Assembly (NCBI GenBank): GCA_014529385.2
Contig: CM043947.1
Span: 133,790,391 to 133,854,390, forward strand
From: Adiantum capillus-veneris
Taxonomy: Eukaryota > Streptophyta > Polypodiopsida > Polypodiales > Pteridaceae
DNA: 64,000 nt
Direction of reading: 5' to 3'
In this document: piece by piece, positions 56,893 to 64,000 of the stretch
How positions within the stretch are numbered: position 1 is the stretch's first letter
Layout of the letters: every line of letters starts with the position of its first letter
The notes under the pieces: model-generated
The model's input: the letters and a program-made list of their open reading frames with translations, nothing else
Databases searched by the model: none
Told to the model about the DNA's origin: nothing
Program-made: the position numbers and the translations under genes

Positions 56893-57884
56893 TAGAACTT
56901 TAATATCTTTCACCCCGGGGCTCTGTTTGACGAGCCATCTGGACCAGCTTCTAGAGCACCTCAAACACTTCATTCCAGATTATCGATTTGACACTTCAAG
57001 CACCTTTACTTGCTATCCCATCTGGACCATTCTTGAGTCTTTTTGGCCTAAAAACCGCTTTAGACATACATTCCCTGGAATTGGAGCTGATCTCTTTAGA
57101 TAGCCGATTCGAGTGTAAGAATCTACAGCTACTGGAAGTCGTCAGTTTCGTTAATGAGACTGAAATGGAGTATAGAAACTGAGCTGGAATAGTTAGTGAA
57201 TTGAAATACTCTATTGGAATTAGGAACATACTGAATGACTAGAAAAGTGTTTCAGATTCAGATTCTGCGTTTATGGATACAAGGTATTACAGACTGAAGC
57301 TTAATGTACCACTGTATTAATGATTACAGAGTAGAGTTACAAGTGAAGTGATTGTCACTCAAGACAGCTTCAAAGACTAGAACCAAAAAACTAGAACTTT
57401 AATATCTTTCACCCCAGGGCTCCGTTTGACGAGTCGTCTGGACCGGCTTCTAGAGCACCTCAAACACTTCATTCCATATTACCAATTTGGCACTTCAAGC
57501 ACCTTTACCTGATATCCCATCTGGACCGAGTCTTTTTAGCCTAAAAATTGCTAGACATACATTCCCTAGAATTGGAGCTGATCTCTATAGATATTTGATT
57601 CCAGTGTTAGAATTTACAGCTACTAGAAGTCGTCAGTTCAGTTAATGAGATTTAAATGGAGTATAGAAACTGAGCTGGAATAGTTACTAAATTGAAATAC
57701 TCTACTAGAATCAGGAATAGACTGAATGACTGGAAAAGTGTTGCAGATTCAGATTCAGAGTTTACGGATACAAGGTATTACAGACTGAAGCTTAATGGAC
57801 CACTGTATTAATGATTATAGAGTAGAGTTACAAGTGAAGAGATTGTCACTCAAGACAGCTTTGAAGACTAGAACCAAAAGACTA
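56893..57884. repeat. Tandem duplication, unit about 495 bp
   Basis: TAGAACTTTAATATCTTTCA starts at 56893 and 57392. The copies match through GAATTGGAGCTGATCTCT, AAACTGAGCTGGAATAGTTA and CAAGGTATTACAGACTGAAG, ending at about 57391 and 57884. They share scattered substitutions and short deletions. No coding sequence. The unit lies downstream (on the minus strand) of the TATA box at 57951-57961. Confidence 0.9.
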
Positions 57885-57950
57885 GAAGTAAGAAGTCAAA
57901 GAGTGCAAACAACTCCAAAGTACAACCAACCCGATTACAATGTAATGGGT

Positions 57951-57961
57951 CCTATTTATAG
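57951..57961 (-). promoter_or_regulatory. TATA box on the minus strand
   Basis: Minus-strand CTATAAATAGGACCC, identical over 15 bp to the TATA region of the 3.9 kb LTR-type unit at 22147. It lies after the gag-type polyprotein on the same strand, where a 3' LTR promoter would be expected. Confidence 0.5.
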
Positions 57962-60850
57962 CTTCTTGAGGTTACTGTGGTAACCACCATAGTAATTATT
58001 GGTTGGTCTGCTGTTTGGCTTCCTGGAGATGATTCCCACCTATTGAGACTATCTCCACCATCTACATCCTTCCCTCCTTTCTTGAATTTTGGTAAGACTC
58101 CAAATTTTTTGAAAGAATCCATCGTCTGATCCTTCTGGGGTGTTGAGGAACCTCTTTGCCTACTTGTTGAGTTGGCCAATGTTCCTCATGAGTCGGCCTA
58201 TGTTCCTCATGATAGTGTTCTTCTGAAGTAGCTAGCTCTCTTGGTATTGCTAGCGTTACCATACTTCATGCTTGTTGAGTGCTTGACACCCCTATAGTTG
58301 TAATTCCATGGGTGTCCAACCAAATAAACACTAGCACCTTACTGAAAAATCCACCGTTTGATTCTGAGGATGGCTAGAAAAAACCACTATCAAATCCTTC
58401 CACTAAACCCGCTTCCTCTTGCCCTTCGGTTGTGTTGGTGTTTCAGAAGTCCTAGTGCCAGCATTGTCCTTCTAGATAAGTATGTAAATGGCCTCTGCTC
58501 AAGCTCATCCCACCTTTCTGTGGTCATTCCTACTTCATAAGACGTGAGAGGATGATAGGTTTTGGTGTCAGGATCATAGAGCATGTGTTTGACTTTTGTT
58601 AGACAAGTTCTAGCCAATTTGTGACAATGCAAAGCTGTATGGATCCATCCCTCTGAGAGAGGCTAATTTGTTTTAATCCTAGCTTCAAAGAGAATCTTAG
58701 CCATCTCTTTGTACTGTGGTCCCAGGGCTGGTTTAGACGTAACATCCTTTTCAAGGATTTTAGAGGACTCCACAGTAAGTTGCAGCAGTTGGTTTGTGAT
58801 CTTGGTGAGACCTTTAAGCTGGATTTTCCATTGACCCATACACAGGTTAATCCTCTGTATCTCCTCCTTTAGTTCCCCAGGACCAGTTAATTGAAGAGCA
58901 TCATTGAACAGTGTTTGCCAGGTTTTCCATTCGATAGTAGATCCCTCATACCAATCCTGAAGATCATCGGTAATATTGTAGTATGTGAGCCGATCTACTA
59001 GTTCTGCATGTTGAGGATATAGTGCTGGAAAAAACCTAGGCAACTCAACTTCTCTGGCTGGTAAGGCATACAGGAGGACTGGAGAATCGGGTACGAATTC
59101 CAAAAAATTAAGGACAGCCTGATTCTCTTGCTACATCATCTTTCTAATTACTCTGACGAGTTGAAACAGTCTTCATAGAGCAGATTCTTGTTCTCCTACT
59201 GTTATTTGAGTTGAAGGTCCTTTATTGGTGGTAGCCTGATCTTCAAGAATAGCTTGGACCCTCTGATCCAGAACTTTCCTGGCAATTTGAATTTGCAGTA
59301 AAACCTCTTTTAATTGACCTCTGACATCCCTCATACATATATAGGTTGTCTTGTTCCCCAGCAGGAGATCTAATTCAATGGCTAGGGAATGACAGTCTGC
59401 AGTAGGCTGCCACTGCCAGTGTGTATTAACTATTTTGTCATCAGAGCTTAGTACCCATTTAGGTGCTCTTTCTAGAAATTGAATTCTGCTAGGATGCTCA
59501 GGTAGTTGGGACACTTCCTGGTCATGGAAAGCAGCTGATTTCCAATGTTGGACCATATCTCTGGCTCCGACATATAGTCACTGAAACCGTTCCAGATCAG
59601 ACAAAAGATCATCATCCTCCAAATACCTCCTAGTTAAAGGAGCTTGCTGATGTCTTAGTCTCTTGTTTAGTTTGATGAGCTACAATGAATGTTGCTCATC
59701 ACCTTTTAGGACCTCAGTCACAGCTTTGCCTTTCTCTTTCGCATTCGTATTTTTTGTTGTGACTGGTGTATCGGTGAATTTCCAGTGTTGCTACTGGTTA
59801 CTGATCTCCAGCTTGTTGATTACCCGACTGTTGACCTTCATACTGGTCTGGCTGGTCTGTGTTGGACTAATTTCCTCCTGTGGCCCCTGCTCCACCACAC
59901 ACCAAATCCTGAAGGTGGAGATAAAGGAGAGTCATCATCATCATGCCTTTCTTCTGGTTCATCCTCCTTCTTGTCCTCTTCTGCTGCTTTATCATCATCC
60001 TCATTGAGGTTGTTCTGCTACTCAATATAATCTAAGATAGCTTGATTTGCCAAAGCACTGTTGTACTTGGAGAGTTTATCATGCAAATCACTCTGCATTG
60101 TTTCCATGAGTGCTCTTAGATTATCTATATTGAAAACAGCATTCCCCTCTGGATTCAGTATCTCAGCCAAATTATTATAGATATATCTCTTAGTTAAAGT
60201 GGCTTTGAAGGCAGTGTGACAGCAATGAGTTGAAATCTACTCTCTTCATTCTCAGCTTAGTTTCGAATCTGTTAGCAGCTCTTTCAGCCTCTACCTTTTC
60301 TTCTCAAAGCGTTTGCATCTCAAAATCCATCTTAGACAACTTGTCTTTTAAGTGTTGAATGGTCCTAGCTGATTGATTTTCAAGGACACTGTGCCGCAGG
60401 GACTCAGTTCCTCCAATTTTGACATGAATTTCCTCCTTCTCATGATCGGAGTTCCTATTAGAACTTGAAGAATTGGTAGTATCTGCACAATACCATTCCT
60501 TTGTTCTAGTGCTTTCAACTCCCTTGTCAGTCCCTAATTCTTCCATCAATCTCTGAACTGCAGCCAACATGGTCTCATGTGTTCCAGACCCTGACTGATC
60601 TGGTTGTGCTTTCTCAGAAGACTTTGCTAGTATCTTCTAAATGACCCAAGCATCAAAATTCTCCGGCTGCTCTGGCAGCTTCTTGACTAAATCCTCTGTG
60701 ATCTTTGCCGCCAATTCTCTCTGCTCCTACCATTCATCAACCACATTTTCTTTACCCTTGGCTTTCCGCAACTCTCTCTATTGAGCCCATTTGCTATCTT
60801 CAGGATTAGCTGGTTTTGCAGGAATTTTTGGGATTTCTTCAATCACTACA
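57962..60850 (-). pseudogene. Downstream part of a gag-type polyprotein, no pol visible
   Basis: Continuing on the minus strand from the gag domain: KIPAKPANPEDSKWAQ, KITEDLVKKLPEQPENFDAW, a coiled coil (ARTIQHLKDKLSKMDFEMQT, 60304-60570), YNNLAEILNPEGNAVFNIDN, WQWQPTADCHSLAIELDLLL (59556-59173), KTWQTLFNDALQLTGPGELK and KILEKDVTSKPALGPQYKEM (59103-58663), YHPLTSYEVGMTTERWDELE (58632-58390), and a short tail to about 57962. Stops and frame changes occur throughout. None of it matches protease, reverse transcriptase or integrase. Like 15-18.6 kb it looks like a long gag-plus-coiled-coil product of a non-autonomous element. Confidence 0.55.
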
Positions 60851-62262
60851 ACCTTTGCTTCATGTAACCGCTTGTATAGGAACTAGTTTTGGGGCTTTCG
60901 CCTCAGTAGCCATAGTAATAGGTGTTTCTGGACTCTCAACCGCAAAATGCCCATACTTTCCACAAGTACAGCAATTCAGGCTTCGACTCTGGAATCTGCC
61001 GCGCCCCATACCAATACCGTTCATACCTAATTTCTCTTCTTGGGGTACATTGGTAGTCTCCACTTTTACAAGTTTGGCATCAATAAATGCCACCACATAT
61101 AGATCTTTCCCCTCCTTGGTATCTGCCACGCCCCATACCATCACTGTTCATACCTAATTTCTCTTCTTGGGGTACACTGGTAGTCTCCACTTTTACAAGT
61201 TTGGCATCAGTAAATGCCACCACATACAGATCTTTCCCCTTCTTAAAATGATGAATTAAATGCCACAGTTGTTCCATAGATGGCCGTAAGCTTTACAGTA
61301 AGTACGCTAGGGACATTCATTGGAAACATGGTCTTTGGATTTACACTTTGAACACCAAGTTTCCACTCTTCTTACTGGTTGTCAGGTCTGGCTGATTTCA
61401 GTAATCTGTCGGGCCATCTCATCAATCTTCTTAGACCAAGACCCCTTCTTAGTGTTGTCCTTGCTCCTCTCATCTTAGCTGCTTTTAGAACTACTGGAGG
61501 TCTTACTGGAATCAGAGTTCTTAGTAGAAGTACTGCTATCACTAGACCTCCTCTTCTTATGACTTCTTTCCTTCTTAGCCTCCTACTCCAGCTTCAGGGC
61601 TCGCTGCACCAGATCATTAAATTTCTTGGTTGGTGCAGGCACCTCTTGTTCCCTCACCTTCTTACTATGGAAACCATTTAAAAACCATACCCGCAACCAT
61701 TTTTCTAATGGTGGTTCTTGTAGCTGCCTTGTTAGTTCCTTGATTTTCTCAACATAGCTTCTGACTGATAATTTTCTTTGCTTTATCTTATCCAGTTCAC
61801 AGAGGATATACTCATCTCCTCTGTTATCTGAATATTCCAGTCAAAAATCTTTGAGTATTTTGTTATATAATCTGAGTTGGCAAGCTGGGTAATGGTAGTA
61901 CCATTTCATGGCTGCCTCCTTCAATGTCTGAGGAAAGTATACCCCCCAGTCATCTTCATCAATGTTTTTCAACTCAGCATACTGTTCGAAGGCTTGGATA
62001 TGAACATCCGGGAATTACTGTTCATATCTCCACCATCTACATTCCCGCTGCCACTTATCTGCCAAGGACTTTTCCACCTGCTTTAGCTCGCCGCCATGCA
62101 CCTGCTGGCATCCATAGCAATGCTTGTCACCCTTCCTGGCACGGACCAAGTTTGGCTGCACCAATGCCGTTTGTAGAGAGTATCTGTGTGTGTCACATCT
62201 CCACAAAAGAAAGTGTTTGTGTGTGTGTTTGTGTGCTTGAACGAGGATGGTATATACAATAA
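60851..62262 (-). pseudogene. Retrotransposon gag domain with CCHC knuckles
   Basis: The minus strand from about 62262: a short N-terminus (WQRECRWWRYEQ), then the gag fold AELKNIDEDDWGVYFPQTLK, EAAMKWYYHYPACQLRLYNK, CELDKIKQRKLSVRSYVEKI, KELTRQLQEPPLEKWLRVWF, followed by a Ser/Lys-rich stretch, a knuckle CSKCKSKDHVSNEC (61312-61356) and, further on, CCTCGKYGHFAVES in which the last Cys is replaced. Between them a 127-bp tandem duplication (60994-61120 and 61121-61247) repeats DLYVVAFxDAKLVKVETT and breaks the frame. Retrotransposon gag is known to package RNA through such knuckles. Dead by several stops. Confidence 0.78.
60994..61247 (-). repeat. 127-bp tandem duplication inside gag
   Basis: ATCTGCC(G/A)CGCCCCATACCA begins at 60994 and 61121; both copies continue through TCTCTTCTTGGGGTACA and TTTACAAGTTTGGCATCA. 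127 is not a multiple of three, so the duplication itself shifts the frame. Confidence 0.88.
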
Positions 62263-63735
62263 TATATAGTTATGAATGCTACATCTATATATCTTCGTAA
62301 TTTTTAATTACACATAGATTGAATATTAACGCGTATTCGCTTGGGATTTCTAAAATAGATTTTGTTCTAATTTCCAAGCATCAAATCTCACAGAAAGATT
62401 AGACCAAAAGTAGATTTGGAGTGTTCATTTGGGCACCAACACGGAGCTGCCTGGTTGCTACAATTGTTAACAGGTTCAATGAAGAGAAATATTGACTTCA
62501 ATGAGCCATTAGAGATTCTTGGTATGGTAGTGAAGAATCTTGTCATGAACTTAGATGTGGATGTTACAAAGGTGGAGTCATAACCTTCTGCAAGTTAGGA
62601 TGACACTGCAACCCCCTTGGTTCATGTGCTAGACTCTTAAAGAGAAAGGTGGATTTTTCATCAAGCAGTCTTTGTGTGCCACCTACAAAGGAAACAAACA
62701 CAAAATTGAAGATGAAAAAAGAGACAGTTATTGTGGAATAACCTTCATTCATAGATGAAAGGCTTTTTGACTTGAAATATCTACAAGAGTTGATGATAAA
62801 ATTCATAAGGTGTGTAGAATCTTTATGCAACCTTTAATCCTGATGATCTTCTAGCTCAATACATTGATTTCTTAGAGCCTAAAAAAGAGAGGTTTGACCT
62901 GGAGGTGCAAAAGGGCAAGGTCATTCTTGATGACATGGTGGTTTTTCACTTTAGATATTGTGATCCCAAAGGAGGTTCCTACATGAAATACAATCCATTT
63001 TCCATTGTCATACAGACCCTTGTGGTGCCCTATGCACAAAAAGGAGTGCAAGCTTATCTAGGAGTCCTTTGGATTTCTTTTCTATCTAAATATACTATTT
63101 GCTAGTCTTATGAAAAATCCTGTTTAAATCATGGAGGAACAAGATCTTTCACAAGATGAATAAGAGGACATTGAGAAGGACTACAATGAAGTGGAAGAGA
63201 TAGAGGAGGCTATTAACTTTGAAGCAAAAGCAAAGGAAGTTGAACAATGCAAAATGTTGTCTGTGAAAACATCAAAAATCAAGCTACCATGGATGTGATT
63301 GGACTCAATGAGAAACAAGTTGAGTTGATGCTTATGGGCATGCCAAAATTTAGATTTGGCAATAGAACATACATTTTCCTCCATGGCATTTGAAGTATCT
63401 TCTGTCTCAGGGAAGCATTTGCACTAGAGGCACCATCTCCAAATTCCACAAGGAGAGGAGTGGCTTTGTCTTTGAAGACAACAGTGATAACAAGGCAATG
63501 AAAACCTCGAGAAACCCACTAGAGTGTCTCAAACTTTGTTTCCAAAAGGCAATAAAGTATGAGGAGACACTCCCCAATGAGGCCACTATTCAAGGAATCA
63601 GGAATAGCCTGAAGCCCTCAACGAGAAATAAAGAAGTAGAGGAATAGTATAAGCTCCTAACACAAGGGTTGAGCCACTGAATGGACCTATGGAAGGAAGA
63701 ACTATGTATGCAAGATAAAAGTTTATGGTTATCCC

Positions 63736-63770
<35 letters not shown>

Positions 63771-64000
63771 CCCACACCCCCCTAAATGACTCTCTTTGAA
63801 TCTAGCATGTTTTGGGTGCAATCTTGGAGTGCTAAAAAGGATGACTTTCTTTGTTGTCAAACGTGAGAGTACCGTAGAAGAGATGCAGCTCTTTCATAAT
63901 ACCTTGACCAAATCGATGGGGCACCGATACTTGTCTTTCACAATGGAATGTTGCAAGAGGGGACAACATTTGCCCGGAAGACACTATCTCGCTTCCTAGG
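62263..64000 (+). other. Coding-like fragments of unknown family, plus strand
   Basis: Translation on the plus strand in changing frames gives FNPDDLLAQYIDFLEPKKER, GKVILDDMVVFHFRYCDPKG, SYMKYNPFSIVIQTLVVPYA (62830-63105), TMDVIGLNEKQVELMLMGMP (63285-63350), and a frame 63390-63647 with SGFVFEDNSDNK and ECLKLCFQKAIKYEETLPNE. The sequence is protein-like, not low complexity, but I recognise no domain and see many stops. It is either a broken host gene or a retroelement protein. The window ends in a further open frame (63796-63999). Confidence 0.35.
63737..63768. repeat. Poly-C run, 32 bp
   Basis: Uninterrupted C from 63737 to 63768 followed by AACCCACACCCCCC. Strong G-quadruplex/i-motif potential; also a typical place for sequencing length error. 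Confidence 0.95.

Noticed and set aside
57951-62262. Endogenous pararetrovirus coat/movement proteins
   Set aside because: Considered because of the long gag-like polyprotein with CCHC knuckles, but no movement-protein, RT or primer-site feature of caulimovirids is visible, and the gag fold is of retrotransposon type.
62425-62450. TTGGTGCCC on the minus strand as a primer site for the gag polyprotein element
   Set aside because: No CA-ending LTR abuts it and no matching second LTR was found; too weak to call.

Overview
This is nuclear DNA of a land plant, made almost entirely of transposable elements and their debris. I see no intact host gene, rRNA or tRNA. Evidence for a plant: Ty3-type LTR retrotransposons with a chromodomain and an initiator-methionine-tRNA primer site, a BED/DUF659 hAT transposase relic, and scraps of plant-type pentatricopeptide repeat (PPR) genes. 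The wording of the PPR scraps, one Ty3 lineage resembling elements I associate with fungi and early-diverging land plants, and the abundance of long (GA)n, (GT)n and (CA)n tracts suggest a fern or similar seed-free plant. That is an inference.

Layout. 1-943: GA/G-rich flank. 944-9857: a young Ty3 chromovirus (+ strand), complete except for one frameshift in integrase, with near-identical LTRs and a GTAAC target duplication. 10.2-19.1 kb: degenerate elements joined end to end: an integrase that runs on into a retropepsin-like domain, then polypurine tract/LTR/primer-site blocks around a gag-like, coiled-coil coding tract. 19.1-21.7 kb: minisatellite and (GT)n. 21667-25597: a 3.9 kb LTR-type unit with a GAAAA duplication, a TATA box and a 151-bp tandem array. 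25.6-27.7 kb: a tandem duplication with long (CT)n tracts.

27726-44611: a 16.9 kb nest. The base is an old minus-strand Ty3 element (LTRs 27726-28925 and 43457-44611, ACGT flanks). Into it went (a) a small plus-strand LTR element, 31806-34456, CTTTT duplication, carrying a PPR scrap and itself interrupted by a TIR transposon at 32586-33279; (b) a mosaic at about 35.3-37.6 kb with a second pol scrap and another PPR relic; and (c) a 3.46 kb LTR-type unit, 39070-42530, CACAC duplication, with a 159-bp array. At (a) and (c), removing the insert and one target copy restores the surrounding reading frame, so the order of events can be read.

44.6-64 kb: a dead hAT transposase (47.9-49.9 kb), a 288-bp MITE with 23-bp perfect inverted repeats (52690-52977), a 160-bp tandem array (53.5-54.24 kb), a second copy of the TIR transposon (55849-56621), a 0.5 kb tandem duplication (56.9-57.9 kb), a minus-strand gag-type polyprotein relic without visible pol (58-62.2 kb), and unrecognised coding-like fragments with a 32-C run up to the end.

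The elements do not work together as a pathway. What the window records is successive insertion, fragment capture and tandem amplification. The observations most worth following are the integrase-retropepsin order at 10.5-12.4 kb, the triple nest with captured PPR sequence, the two-copy TIR family with 8-bp duplications, and the large LTR-type units with a TATA box followed by a nucleosome-length tandem array.
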